Assembly: GCA_031430575.1 (NCBI GenBank)
Contig: JANPBT010000030.1
Coordinates: forward strand, 1-64,000
Direction of reading: 5' to 3'
Origin: JANMDS01 sp031430575
Lineage (GTDB): Bacteria; Pseudomonadota; Gammaproteobacteria; Burkholderiales; Casimicrobiaceae
DNA: 64,000 nucleotides
Shown here: one piece after another, positions 50,327 to 58,924 of the stretch
How the letters are laid out: the number at the start of each line of letters is the position of its first letter
How positions within the stretch are numbered: the first letter of the stretch is position 1
Notes under the pieces: model-generated
What the model was told of the DNA's origin: nothing
Databases searched by the model: none
What the model saw: only the letters and a program-made list of their open reading frames with translations
Program-made: the position numbers and the translations under genes

Positions 50327-51466
50327 TTATTTAAGCGTGGTGGAGATTAAACCGCCCTTTGCCGTAAGCCAAACCAGCGCGCCGTTGGCAACGATCGGTT
50401 GGTGCACAGGTGGGTTGGCCTCCGCGAGTGAGCGTCCCAACACATCTCCTTTTTTAGCATCGAGAAGATGGGCATAGCCTTCGTGATCAAAGGTTAGTAA
50501 CTTCCCATTTAATACCTGCGGCGCAGAAATCTTCCGCCCCGCAAGCGCGTCTTGCTTCCATAGCGATGCACCAGTGGTTTTGTCGAGCGCGTGCAACACA
50601 TGCTTATCATCGGTGACGAAAATAGAATCGCCTTCCATTGCAAGACCGTAGCGGCTCGAAATGTCACGCACCCAAACGGTTGTACCGCGCAGCAAATCAA
50701 AGCAGCCCGTGCGGCCTTGAAAAGCCGTCACGCAAGCGACACGGTCATCGACTACTGGCAAGCTGACGACATCGGCGATACGATCAAGCTCGGTCGTACC
50801 TTTTGGGGTGGCGACAACACTCTCCCAACCCATGACGCCAGTTACGGTATCAAATGCAATCAGCCGCCCTCCTGCCGTACCCAAAATGCCGGCCCGGCGG
50901 GTGACAACCATGCCAGCATTGTTGCGCACCGTGAGCGCGGGAAGCGTGCGCGGGATCGTCCATTTCACTGCGCCATTTGTGGCGTCAAGCCCGGTAATCG
51001 TGCCATCGCCAGAAATCGCGATGACCACGCCATCGGCAATGGTCGGCGGCGAAATCACCGCGCTTTTGACTTGCGTGGCCCACTTTTTTGCGCCCGTGAT
51101 GTCAATTGCGATCACCTGACCTTTGGTCGTGCCGACTGCGATCAGCGCGCCGTTGGTCGCAACGCCGCCAGAGATTTGGCCCTCGACTTTCGCGCGCATG
51201 ACCGATGCGCCCGTTGTCTCATTGACGCCTATGATCGTGCCATCAATTCCCGCGGCGTAGATCACGCCCGCAGCGAACGCCGGAGCAAGACCGGGCGCTG
51301 CATTTGCACCTAGCGGCGATTGCCAGCGGGCATTTACCGCACTAACGGTTGCTGGCGCGAGCTTTGTAAGCGTCGGCGAATTATCAAACGGGTTGAGCGA
51401 TTGCAAGGTGCTGCATGCGGACAGGCTGATGCATGCGATTGCGAACGAGAGCGCGGTTTTTTTCAT
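50327..51466 (-). CDS. bamB: outer membrane assembly lipoprotein BamB
   Basis: BamB is the beta-propeller lipoprotein of the BAM complex. The 379-residue protein has the lipobox LSACS at about residue 19 and PQQ-like propeller blades (GATNGAVKWTIPR, DKTTGASLWKQD and similar). An exact 14-mer (50513) is read as ISAPQVLNGKLL at the start of a blade. It lies two bases after the yfgM-like gene, as in most proteobacteria. Confidence 0.96.
   Translation of the reverse strand: MKKTALSFAIACISLSACSTLQSLNPFDNSPTLTKLAPATVSAVNARWQSPLGANAAPGLAPAFAAGVIYAAGIDGTIIGVNETTGASVMRAKVEGQISGGVATNGALIAVGTTKGQVIAIDITGAKKWATQVKSAVISPPTIADGVVIAISGDGTITGLDATNGAVKWTIPRTLPALTVRNNAGMVVTRRAGILGTAGGRLIAFDTVTGVMGWESVVATPKGTTELDRIADVVSLPVVDDRVACVTAFQGRTGCFDLLRGTTVWVRDISSRYGLAMEGDSIFVTDDKHVLHALDKTTGASLWKQDALAGRKISAPQVLNGKLLTFDHEGYAHLLDAKKGDVLGRSLAEANPPVHQPIVANGALVWLTAKGGLISTTLK
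50513..50526 (-). repeat. interspersed 14-mer inside bamB
   Basis: Exact copy, sense, read as SAPQV. Confidence 0.95.
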
Positions 51467-51468
51467 GC

Positions 51469-52119
51469 TTATTTGGCACCACTAACCGCATCAAGTTTCA
51501 ATTGCGTGAAGGCGCGAGATTGGGCTTTCGCGTCCAACTTTTCGAGCGCAGCTGCATAGGCCGCTTTTGCGTCGGCGGTTTTACCATTGGCATAGAACAC
51601 ATCCCCCTTAGCGTCGAGCACCAAGCCCTCCATCGAAGCATCAAATTTGCCATCGAGCAAACCCAGCGCCTCATCGTATTTCTTCTGATCTAGCGCGACC
51701 GCTGCCGCGCGTAGGCGCGCGATTTGGCGGAGTTCATCCTCTTTTGCGTTCGCTGCGACCCAGCCCAGTTGCGCTTTCGCGCCGTCGAGATCTTTTGCGT
51801 CAAAAAGCTGCTTGGCCAATACGAGAGCGGCGCGCGGGGCGTAGCCGGTGCTCGGGTATTGCGCGATGAGCGCAGCGGTCGCCTCTTTTGCCTTAGTCAA
51901 ATCTTTTTTATCGCCCGTAGCGGCGGCGACTTCACTCACTGCGCCGTAAAGCACCGCAGCTTTCTCTGATTGCGAGCGCTGATACCAGCTCCATGCCTGC
52001 GTGCCAATGACCCCAAGCGCGACGAGCGTTACCGCACCAGAGATGATATTGCCCCAACGCGCCCAAAACGCTTTGATGTCGTTGAGCTTATCTTGTTCTT
52101 CTAAGTCGTATGCAGCCAT
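51469..52119 (-). CDS. YfgM-like TPR membrane protein
   Basis: A 216-residue inner-membrane protein: a short cytoplasmic N-terminus (AAYDLEEQDKLNDIKAFWARWG), one membrane segment (about 25-45), and a periplasmic TPR domain. This matches YfgM, which associates with the SecYEG translocon and periplasmic chaperones. It starts the yfgM-bamB-der series; hisS, which commonly precedes it, is not here. Confidence 0.9.
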   Translation of the reverse strand: MAAYDLEEQDKLNDIKAFWARWGNIISGAVTLVALGVIGTQAWSWYQRSQSEKAAVLYGAVSEVAAATGDKKDLTKAKEATAALIAQYPSTGYAPRAALVLAKQLFDAKDLDGAKAQLGWVAANAKEDELRQIARLRAAAVALDQKKYDEALGLLDGKFDASMEGLVLDAKGDVFYANGKTADAKAAYAAALEKLDAKAQSRAFTQLKLDAVSGAK

Positions 52120-52290
52120 GATCCGGCATTTCTCAGCGGTTTCGTTAACCCACTAGTTTAGCGTGAAAATGGCGCGGCACCTTCATCGATCAACGCGCAC
52201 AAAAAATAGACGCGAAAATTAGGGCCAGGCGAGGCCTACGGGCGCTGGGCGCACGCTTGGATTTGTCACAAATCGGGCCATTTCGGCAAA

Positions 52291-52304
52291 TACCTGCGGC
52301 GCAG
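52291..52304 (-). repeat. interspersed 14-mer, intergenic
   Basis: Exact copy upstream of the yfgM-like gene. Confidence 0.95.
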
Positions 52305-52444
52305 ATTTGATCAAAATACGCGGTTTCTGATCGCTTGGCTGCGCCGATGACCTAATCGTCGACCGGAAATGAAGGAATTGCGAAGTCCCGACCACGCGTA
52401 TTTTTGAGTGCGGAGTGCTAAATGCGACCTCCGCGGGCTCAAAA

Positions 52445-52458
52445 CTGCGCCGCAGGTA
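52445..52458 (+). repeat. interspersed 14-mer, intergenic
   Basis: Exact copy close to the terminator after the helicase gene. Confidence 0.95.
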
Positions 52459-52482
52459 TTGCCCGAATTGCGCCTGAAAAAC

Positions 52483-52508
52483 AAAAAGGACGCCAAGGCG
52501 TCCTTTTT
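52483..52508 (-). terminator. terminator after the DEAD-box helicase gene
   Basis: AAAAAGGACGCC / GGCGTCCTTTTT, perfect 12-base arms with a minimal loop and a T-run on both strands; 58 bases past the helicase stop. Confidence 0.85.
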
Positions 52509-52565
52509 GCGTCCTGCGGTCGTGCCGCTGTTTGCGCCATGATTTACGACGCAATCACAATGCCG

Positions 52566-54725
52566 TTATGCAACCCCGTTTGCGGCGTTATACGCGGCTT
52601 GCTTTTCAGCGCGACGGATCGAACGGTTGCCGTCCGGGTGTGGCGGGGTGTAGGCTGGGCCAGAATTTTTCTTGTCGCTCGCAGGCGCGCGATCTGCGCC
52701 TTTTGCGTGTGGCGCGCGTGCTGGGGCGCGGTTGCCGGCGTCGGTGTTACGGAACGCCGGTTTGTCACCAAACGTGCCGGGTGCGCGGGTGCGCGGTGCG
52801 CCTGCTGCGGGCGAAAATTCCCGGCGGCGGGGTGCTGCCCCATTCGAAAATTCGTCACGCTCAAAAGCGGGGCGGCTCTCGCGCGCTGCATACGGTGCAC
52901 GCTCAGCGCGTGGTGCGCCAGTCGGTGCGCCGAAATCGCGACGGGGTGGCTTATTAAATGAGTTTTCTGCGCCATGCTCCCGACGCGGCGCAAAGCTGCG
53001 GTCGCCGCCGAAGTTGCCACGCTCACTCGTGCGCGGTGCGGTGCGGCTTTCGGTGCGGAATTCGCCCCGATTATCGCCACGGTATTCATTGCGTACCTGC
53101 GGCGCAGAATCGCTACGTGGGGCGCGGTCAAACGAACGCGGCGCGCTATCAAACGAACGTGGTGCACGCTCGCTGCTGGTGTTGCGCTCAAAGCGCGGCG
53201 GGCGATCTGCATAGCCGCCTGCGCTACCAAAATCTCGCTCAGTACGGACAAATTTCTCGCTTCGCTCGCTACGCTCGAAATGCGCCGGGCGGGCGGAGCG
53301 GGGTGGGCGCTCCGAATTAAATGCCGGTGCTGCGCCTTCTGGGCGAACAAACGCCGGGCGCTCACCAGCGGGCGCTGCGAAAGTGTGGGCTTCGGCACGG
53401 GGCGCGCGCGAGCCACCACGGAAGTCATCGCGACGGGCCGGGCGCTCGCCACGGGATTCAAAGCGCCCGCCGCCGCCGAAGCCACCTTCAGGGCGACCGC
53501 GCGGCGCGGGCCGATGGGGCTGCGGAATTTGTGTTGGCGCTAAGCCTTCGATCTCGCTTGGTGCGATGGCCTGTTGCGTAAAGCGCTCGATATTACGGAT
53601 CTTATAGCGATCACGCGCACCAGCTAATGTAATCGCCAAACCATTACGCCCCGCGCGGCCCGTGCGGCCGATGCGGTGGGTGTAATCTTCTGGCTTCATC
53701 GGCAAACCATAGTTGATCACGTGGGTGATCGCGGGAACGTCGATGCCACGGGCGGCAACGTCAGTAGCCACCAGAAATTGGATGTGACCTTCACGCAAGC
53801 TCTGGATGCGACGATTGCGCATCGCTTGCGGTAAACCGCCATGCAGCGCCGAAGCGCGATAGCCAGCCACGCGTAGGCGGTCGGAGAGCTCGTCGGTCTC
53901 AATTTGGGTCGCGGTAAAGACAATCGCTTGCTCGACTGATTTATCGTTGAGGTAATGCTCAAGCAGTTGCTCTTTGTGCTTGGCATCATCAAACCAATGC
54001 AAGCGTTGCTCAATGTTTTGGTGCGTGTCTTGCGCAGTGGCCAGCTCGATTTTTTGTGGATCGCGCATGACGGCCGAGGCCAATTGCATGATGCGATTGG
54101 CGAAGGTTGCGCTGAACATCAATGTGCGGTCCCGATCTTCAGTCGCTTGATGAATGGCTTCCAAATCTTCCGAAAAGCCGAGGTCAAGCATGCGATCAGC
54201 TTCATCGACCACGAGCGTGTGCACGTCGTCTAGATTGATTTGCTTATTGCGGTGCAGATCGAGCAATCGCCCCGGCGTGGCAACGACTAACGATGCGCCT
54301 TCGAGCGCTCGCAGTTGCATCATGTAAGCCGTGCCACCGAGCACGGTCGCAATGCGAATGCCGCGGGTGAATTGCACTAATTGAATCGCTTCTGCGGCCA
54401 CTTGCTGAGCCAATTCGCGGGTCGGGCAAAGCACCAGCACTTGCGGACGTGCCGTGCCGGGCGTGCGCGAGCCGCGTGAGCTGCGCTCGTTGACTTTGTG
54501 GGTTTTGGGTGCGGCCTGTGCGCCCGGGTTTTGGATCAGCGCATGCAGCGCTGGCAGCAAAAAGGCAGCGGTTTTGCCGCTACCGGTTTGGCTTGATACC
54601 ATCCAATCTCCACCATTCATGGAGGCGGGGATCGTCGCTTCTTGCACGGAAGTTGGGGATGTGTAGCCCATTGCTTCGATGGCTTGAAGCAATGGAGCGG
54701 CTAAATTGAGTTCTGCAAACGTCAT
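52566..54725 (-). CDS. DEAD-box RNA helicase with long Arg-rich tail (RhlE-like)
   Basis: A 719-residue helicase. The first about 390 residues are the core: Q motif TSPTSVQEATIP, Walker A SQTGSGKTAA, VVDEADRMLDLGF (DEAD), FSATF (SAT) and HRIGRTGRAGRNG (motif VI). The remaining about 330 residues form a low-complexity tail rich in Arg, Ala, Phe, Ser and Gly (units such as APRSFD, RPAFER, RREF), which probably binds RNA and may promote condensates. An exact 14-mer (53094) is read as SAPQV in the tail. The start at 54725 (MTFAELNL) fits the family. Relatives have much shorter tails. Confidence 0.93.
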   Translation of the reverse strand: MTFAELNLAAPLLQAIEAMGYTSPTSVQEATIPASMNGGDWMVSSQTGSGKTAAFLLPALHALIQNPGAQAAPKTHKVNERSSRGSRTPGTARPQVLVLCPTRELAQQVAAEAIQLVQFTRGIRIATVLGGTAYMMQLRALEGASLVVATPGRLLDLHRNKQINLDDVHTLVVDEADRMLDLGFSEDLEAIHQATEDRDRTLMFSATFANRIMQLASAVMRDPQKIELATAQDTHQNIEQRLHWFDDAKHKEQLLEHYLNDKSVEQAIVFTATQIETDELSDRLRVAGYRASALHGGLPQAMRNRRIQSLREGHIQFLVATDVAARGIDVPAITHVINYGLPMKPEDYTHRIGRTGRAGRNGLAITLAGARDRYKIRNIERFTQQAIAPSEIEGLAPTQIPQPHRPAPRGRPEGGFGGGGRFESRGERPARRDDFRGGSRAPRAEAHTFAAPAGERPAFVRPEGAAPAFNSERPPRSARPAHFERSERSEKFVRTERDFGSAGGYADRPPRFERNTSSERAPRSFDSAPRSFDRAPRSDSAPQVRNEYRGDNRGEFRTESRTAPRTSERGNFGGDRSFAPRREHGAENSFNKPPRRDFGAPTGAPRAERAPYAARESRPAFERDEFSNGAAPRRREFSPAAGAPRTRAPGTFGDKPAFRNTDAGNRAPARAPHAKGADRAPASDKKNSGPAYTPPHPDGNRSIRRAEKQAAYNAANGVA
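53094..53107 (-). repeat. interspersed 14-mer inside the helicase gene
   Basis: Exact copy, sense, read as SAPQV in the disordered tail. Confidence 0.95.
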
Positions 54726-54957
54726 GGTGTTCCACAGCGGCGCATAGCCCACTGAGGCCTTTAATAAAAATTAAATTTTTTGGTCGAAAACGAAGAAAAA
54801 CGCGTCGACCAAAAAAACACCAGATGAGTCTGCGCATTTCTGCGAGACGGGTGGGAAGGAGGGCGATGCACTATTCAACGAACTAATTTGCTTTTTCAAG
54901 CAAGGTGTGATTATGGCATGGATTTTGTGCATCGCAGCAAATTATGTGCAGATATTC

Positions 54958-55030
54958 ATACCTGCGGCGCAGATTTGCGTGATTTATGGGTATTTTTCAA
55001 GAAAATCGTGCAAATCTGCGCCGCAGGTAT
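54958..55030. repeat. inverted pair of interspersed repeats with 21-base arms
   Basis: Exact - copy (54959-54972) and exact + copy (55016-55029). Arms are perfect over 21 bases (54958-54978 and 55010-55030) around a 31-base AT-rich loop. Lies in the 450-base gap between the helicase start and the CusF-like stop, which otherwise shows only the terminator at 55108. Confidence 0.9.
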
Positions 55031-55107
55031 CTTTGAGTCCGGTGCACCGAGCGTGAGCGTATGGTCGGATGCGGTCACGTGGGCATGCGAGCGCTCACGC
55101 TGACATT

Positions 55108-55146
55108 AAAAAAGCCCGAAATCAGCATGCGACTCCGGGCTTTTTT
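55108..55146. terminator. bidirectional terminator after the CusF-like gene
   Basis: AAAAAAGCCCG / CGGGCTTTTTT, perfect 11-base arms around a 17-base loop, 30 bases past the stop of the CusF-like gene. Confidence 0.85.
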
Positions 55147-55175
55147 ACGCCATTGATCTGCGAAGCGTTCCGCGA

Positions 55176-55502
55176 TTAGCCCGCAGGCTCGACGTGAATC
55201 ACTGCGTAGCCTGAAGCGGTTTTCTCGAGCGCCACGCGCACTTTTGCGCCTTCACTGAGCATTACAAACATCGCGGGGTCTTTAACGATGTAGGTCATGG
55301 TCATCGCGGGCATATCAAATGCTTTGATCTCGCCGTGTGCGAGCACGACTTTTTGCCCTTCCTTATCGACCTTCTTGACTTCGGCGGCGACGAGCTCTTG
55401 CGCCGCCGCTGGCTTGGCTTGCGCCATCGACTGCGCGTTGATGGAGAGTATGGGCGTGGCGATGCCCATTGCGAGACTGATTGCGAGTAATGCTTGCTTC
55501 AT
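55176..55502 (-). CDS. CusF-like periplasmic copper-binding protein
   Basis: A 108-residue protein: signal peptide ending about NAQ/SMAQA, then a small OB-fold domain with LAHGEIKAFDMPAMTMTY. In CusF the metal site is His, Trp and two Met (H...W-P-x-M-T-M); here the Trp position reads Met (DMPAMTM), leaving a His and three Met ligands. CusF proteins hand Cu(I)/Ag(I) to RND efflux pumps, but no pump is in the window. It stands alone between two terminators or repeat-bearing gaps. Confidence 0.85.
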   Translation of the reverse strand: MKQALLAISLAMGIATPILSINAQSMAQAKPAAAQELVAAEVKKVDKEGQKVVLAHGEIKAFDMPAMTMTYIVKDPAMFVMLSEGAKVRVALEKTASGYAVIHVEPAG

Positions 55503-55916
55503 GGTGATACTCCTTTTCGTGAATCATAAAAACGAGGGCGACAACGATCCCGCAGCGCGAAAGATAAGCGCTGAAAAAATAACCCTGTTTGCAACCGCCT
55601 GAAATGGGAGGCAGCGGCTGCGCGACGCTACAGCACACACGCGAACGTACGACACAAAACTGTTCGCCGTGGCCAGAGCGACCTGCTGATGCAAGCGCGG
55701 TGTAGGGGACACATTGCTTGTTGCAGGCTCAACATCGGAGTGATCAAAAATAAAAAAGTTTCACGATTTCCAAAATACGCCAGATCGCGACAGCACGCCG
55801 ATTTGCAAAAAGAAAACCGCGACAACGCGCGCACGTGGGCCAAAAACGGTCTCTACTTGCGGCGCAGAATTGGCATCAAAATCGATTGAAATCTGCGACG
55901 CAGGTATGGTCCGACG
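55503..55916. other. divergent intergenic region with a pair of imperfect repeats
   Basis: 414 bases between the CusF-like start and yjdM. One-mismatch copies of the 14-mer lie at 55854-55867 (-) and 55893-55906 (+), facing each other immediately before yjdM. Small open frames here have no support. Promoter boxes for either gene are not clear. Confidence 0.6.
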
Positions 55917-56258
55917 ATGACAAATTTACCCAACTGCCCGGCGTGTGGCTCTGCGCTCACCTACGAAGACCAATCGATGTTCGTCTGCCCCGATTGCGCG
56001 CACGAGTGGAGCGCCGCCGCTGCAGATGCCGCAACCGATGAAGCGCGCGTGATTAAAGACGCTTACGGCACTGTGCTGACCGATGGCGATACGGTAATGC
56101 TCATTAAAGATTTGAAAGTCAAAGGCGCAGGCACTACGCTTAAAAGTGGCACTAAGGTGAAAAACATTCGCCTGGTGGAAGGCGATCACGATATCGATTG
56201 CAAGGTCGAAGCCATCGGCGCGATGCAATTGAAATCTCAGTTCGTCAAAAAGGTCTGA
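55917..56258 (+). CDS. yjdM: YjdM/PhnA zinc-ribbon family protein
   Basis: A 113-residue protein of the PhnA (YjdM) family. The N-terminus is a zinc ribbon, CPACGS...CPDCAHEW, and the C-terminal half is the conserved TVMLIKDLKVKGAGTTLKSGTKVKNIRLVEGDHDIDCK. Despite the old name alkylphosphonate uptake protein, its biochemical role is not settled and no phn gene is near. The gene is monocistronic. Confidence 0.93.
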   Translation: MTNLPNCPACGSALTYEDQSMFVCPDCAHEWSAAAADAATDEARVIKDAYGTVLTDGDTVMLIKDLKVKGAGTTLKSGTKVKNIRLVEGDHDIDCKVEAIGAMQLKSQFVKKV

Positions 56259-56440
56259 TTCAGGCTAGATCAGCGCCGCACGTATTTAAGGCTCAGGCAT
56301 ATTGCGGGTATTCCTTTCAAAAAATCACGCCCCGATTTGAAACGCACGTGCGCAATGCGCCAGATCGCGTGCTATCGTTTTAGACTCTACTCAACACGCG
56401 CGCTGCCTTATTTTTTGCAACACGCAGGAGCATAAATTCA

Positions 56441-57412
56441 ATGAAGCGTCGCACTTTTTTATCGCTGGCCCCGGCCTTGATGGGCGCAGCGCCTTTCGCT
56501 TCGGCGCAGTCGGGGTTTCCCAATAAACCGATCCGCTATATCGTCCCCGTCGCGGCTGGCGGCGGCAGCGATATGGTGGGGCGCACGATTTGCGAGCGCT
56601 GGGGCAAGTTGCTCGGGCAATCGTTTGTGGTCGACAATCAAGGCGGTGGTGGCGGGGTGATTGCCTGCCAAAGCGTGATGCGGGCACCGGCTGATGGCTA
56701 CACCCTTCTGCAAGGCTACGTCGCCACCCACGGCACGAGCCCCGCGACTCGAAGACTGCCTTACGACGCGATCAAAGATTTCACGCCCATTGGCATGATC
56801 GGAGGCACGCCCAACGTGCTCATCGTCAATGCGCAGCTCCCGATCAATACGGTCGCGGAGTTCATCGCATATCTAAAGAAAAATTCTGGCAATTTGAGCT
56901 ATGGCTCGGCAGGGCCCGGGTCGCTCACCCATCTCACGATGGAGCTTTTTAAGTTGCAGGCAAACGAGGCGATAACCCACATTCCGTATCGCGGGATTGC
57001 GCCGGCCTTTCTCGATGTGATCTCGGGGCAAACGCACGCGATGTTTCCCGGGCTTGCCGCCGCCATGCCCCACATTCGCTCGGGTCGCGTGCGACCATTG
57101 GCGGTCACTGGGCTCGCGCGGCATCCCGCGCTGAAAGAGGTGCCAACGCTCGATGAGTCTGGCATGAAAGGCTTCGAAGCGCAGCAATGGTATGGCGTGG
57201 TTGGCCCGGCTGAGATGCCAGCTGCAATCGTGAGCCAGCTCAACGAAACCCTTGGCAAAGTATTAGCTATGCCTGACTTGCGCGAGAAGCTATCGGTAGA
57301 AGCGATTGAGCCGATGCCGATGGGCGCGGCTCAATTTGGGCAATTCATTCGCGCGGATATTGCGCGCTGGACCAAGCTCGCGCGCGAACGCAACATTCAA
57401 CTCGATTCGTAA
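56441..57412 (+). CDS. Bug (TctC) family solute receptor
   Basis: A 323-residue tripartite-tricarboxylate-type receptor. A signal with twin arginines (MKRRTFLSLAP) ends ASA/Q; the mature part has KPIRYIVPVAAGGGSDMVGR, the VVDNQGGGGG loop and APADGYTLLQG, all Bug hallmarks. Bug receptors are greatly expanded in Burkholderiales and often orphaned from their TctAB membrane partners, as here. It lies 26 bases before an MmgE/PrpD gene, so its ligand may be a small carboxylic acid used by that enzyme. Confidence 0.93.
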   Translation: MKRRTFLSLAPALMGAAPFASAQSGFPNKPIRYIVPVAAGGGSDMVGRTICERWGKLLGQSFVVDNQGGGGGVIACQSVMRAPADGYTLLQGYVATHGTSPATRRLPYDAIKDFTPIGMIGGTPNVLIVNAQLPINTVAEFIAYLKKNSGNLSYGSAGPGSLTHLTMELFKLQANEAITHIPYRGIAPAFLDVISGQTHAMFPGLAAAMPHIRSGRVRPLAVTGLARHPALKEVPTLDESGMKGFEAQQWYGVVGPAEMPAAIVSQLNETLGKVLAMPDLREKLSVEAIEPMPMGAAQFGQFIRADIARWTKLARERNIQLDS

Positions 57413-57438
57413 TTTCAGTTTTCGTAAAGAAAAAATAA

Positions 57439-58836
57439 ATGGCTCGCAACACCAATGTATCCGCTGATCACAACGCACCACCGATCACCAAAATTCTTGC
57501 TGAATTTATCTGCAATCATCCCTCACGCGGCTGGAGCGATGCAGTTGATCTTGAGGCGCACCGCACGTTTATGAATTGGCTCGGCTGCGCTGTCGGCGCG
57601 GCTCACCATGAAGCGGCCGATGCCGCACTGGCTGCGGTCAATGTGCTGCAACCTGCGCCGCAGGCAACGCTTGCCGGACGCCGCGAAAAAGTGGATATCG
57701 CAAGCGCTGCGCTCATCAATGGCATTACGTCCCACACGTTCGATTTCGACGATACCCATCTCAAAACCATCATCCACCCCGCAGGGCCCGTCGCCTCGGC
57801 ACTGCTAGCGCTTGCCGAGCTCACGGGCGCGAACGGTCGGCACGTCATTGACGCGTTGGTGATTGGGATTGACGTCGCCTGCCGCTTGGGCAATACCGTT
57901 TACCCCGACCACTACGATCGTGGCTGGCACATTACCGGCACCACCGGCATGCTCGGTGCCGCTGCCGCCTGCGCGCGGCTGCTCAAGCTTGATGCCCAAC
58001 AAACGACGATGGCGCTTGGCATCGCCGCCTCGCAGCCCGTGGGCTTGCGCGAGCAATTTGGCACGATGACCAAGCCCTTCCATCCTGGCGGCGCTGCCCG
58101 CGCGGGCTTGATGGCAGCGCTCATGGCGCAAAAAGGCTTTACCGCGAGCCCGCGCGCGATCGAAGCGCCGCGCGGTTGGGCGCAAGTGGTCTCGACAAAA
58201 TGCGATTGGAGCGAAGTCACGCATGAACTTGGGCAACGCTTTGAGATCAGTTTTAATACCTATAAGCCGTTCGCGTGCGGCATCGTCATTCATCCGAGCA
58301 TAGATGCTTGCGTGCAACTGCGTGAGCGCGGCGTGCGCCCGGAGCAGATCGAGCGCATCGAGCTTAAAGTGCATTCGCTCGTGTTAGAGCTGACGGGCAA
58401 AAAAGAGCCCGCTGATGGGCTGCAAGGCAAGTTCAGCGTGTATCACGGCTGCGCGGCGGGTTTGATTTTTGGGCGAGCGGCTGAAGAAGAGTTCGCCGAT
58501 GAAATCGTCACCCGTGCCGACGTCGTCGCGTTGCGGTGCAAAGTCGTCGCGACGGTTGATAATGCGATTGACGAAGCCAGCGTCGATGTCACCGCTGTGC
58601 TCACTGATGGGCGGCGTGAGCATGTGTTTGTTAAAGATGCGATTGGCTCGGTGGCGCGACCGATGACCACAGCGCAGTTGGAAGCAAAATTTCATCATCT
58701 CGCAGACGCTGTGATCGGCGCCACGCAGGCTTCTTCGTTAATCGCCGCGTGTTGGGCGCTGGGCGCAGCGCAAAGCGTTAGCGAGATTGCGGCACTGGCG
58801 CGACCACGGCCGAAGTTGCGCGTGCCTGCAATTTAA
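57439..58836 (+). CDS. MmgE/PrpD family protein
   Basis: A 465-residue protein of the 2-methylcitrate dehydratase / iminodisuccinate epimerase / cis-aconitate decarboxylase superfamily. Key stretches: FDFDDTH, ALVIGIDVACRLGN, GWHITGTTGMLGAAAACARLL, KPFHPGGAARAGLMAA and KPFACGIVIHPSIDA. There are no methylcitrate-cycle genes alongside, so the reaction is open. A one-mismatch 14-mer (57653) encodes APQA in a variable stretch. Probably cotranscribed with the Bug receptor. Confidence 0.9.
   Translation: MARNTNVSADHNAPPITKILAEFICNHPSRGWSDAVDLEAHRTFMNWLGCAVGAAHHEAADAALAAVNVLQPAPQATLAGRREKVDIASAALINGITSHTFDFDDTHLKTIIHPAGPVASALLALAELTGANGRHVIDALVIGIDVACRLGNTVYPDHYDRGWHITGTTGMLGAAAACARLLKLDAQQTTMALGIAASQPVGLREQFGTMTKPFHPGGAARAGLMAALMAQKGFTASPRAIEAPRGWAQVVSTKCDWSEVTHELGQRFEISFNTYKPFACGIVIHPSIDACVQLRERGVRPEQIERIELKVHSLVLELTGKKEPADGLQGKFSVYHGCAAGLIFGRAAEEEFADEIVTRADVVALRCKVVATVDNAIDEASVDVTAVLTDGRREHVFVKDAIGSVARPMTTAQLEAKFHHLADAVIGATQASSLIAACWALGAAQSVSEIAALARPRPKLRVPAI
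57653..57666 (+). repeat. interspersed 14-mer (one mismatch) inside the MmgE/PrpD gene
   Basis: 13 of 14 bases; read as APQA. Confidence 0.75.
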
Positions 58837-58840
58837 GGCA

Positions 58841-58893
58841 ATACCTGCGGCGCAGATTTTGCCTAAAAAGGCCATTTTCTGCGCCGCAGGTAT
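58841..58893. repeat. inverted pair of interspersed repeats
   Basis: Exact - copy (58842-58855) and exact + copy (58879-58892), 15-base arms. Lies between the convergent ends of the MmgE/PrpD gene and the diguanylate cyclase gene. Confidence 0.9.
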
Positions 58894-58924
58894 TTGTGAT
58901 TTATCTGCAAAATATCTACCGCCG

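Larger units (their letters stand above)
52120..52565. other. intergenic gap with two repeats and a terminator
   Basis: 446 bases between the yfgM start and the helicase stop. It holds an exact - repeat (52291-52304), an exact + repeat (52445-52458) and a hairpin terminator (52483-52508). An open frame of 111 residues on the reverse strand mostly translates these repeats and has no other support. The yfgM-bamB-der promoter must lie in the left part, but I see no clear boxes. Confidence 0.6.

Noticed and set aside
50591..51313. 240-residue forward frame inside bamB
   Set aside because: Lies entirely antisense to bamB and its composition (many Cys, His, Arg) is that of a shadow frame.
52219..52554. 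111-residue reverse frame in the yfgM-helicase gap
   Set aside because: Contains both intergenic repeats and the terminator; no ribosome-binding site or motif.
52544..53485. 313-residue reverse-strand frame, rich in Arg, Ala and His
   Set aside because: A shadow of the DEAD-box helicase tail in another frame; the low-complexity, GC-rich DNA keeps several frames open.
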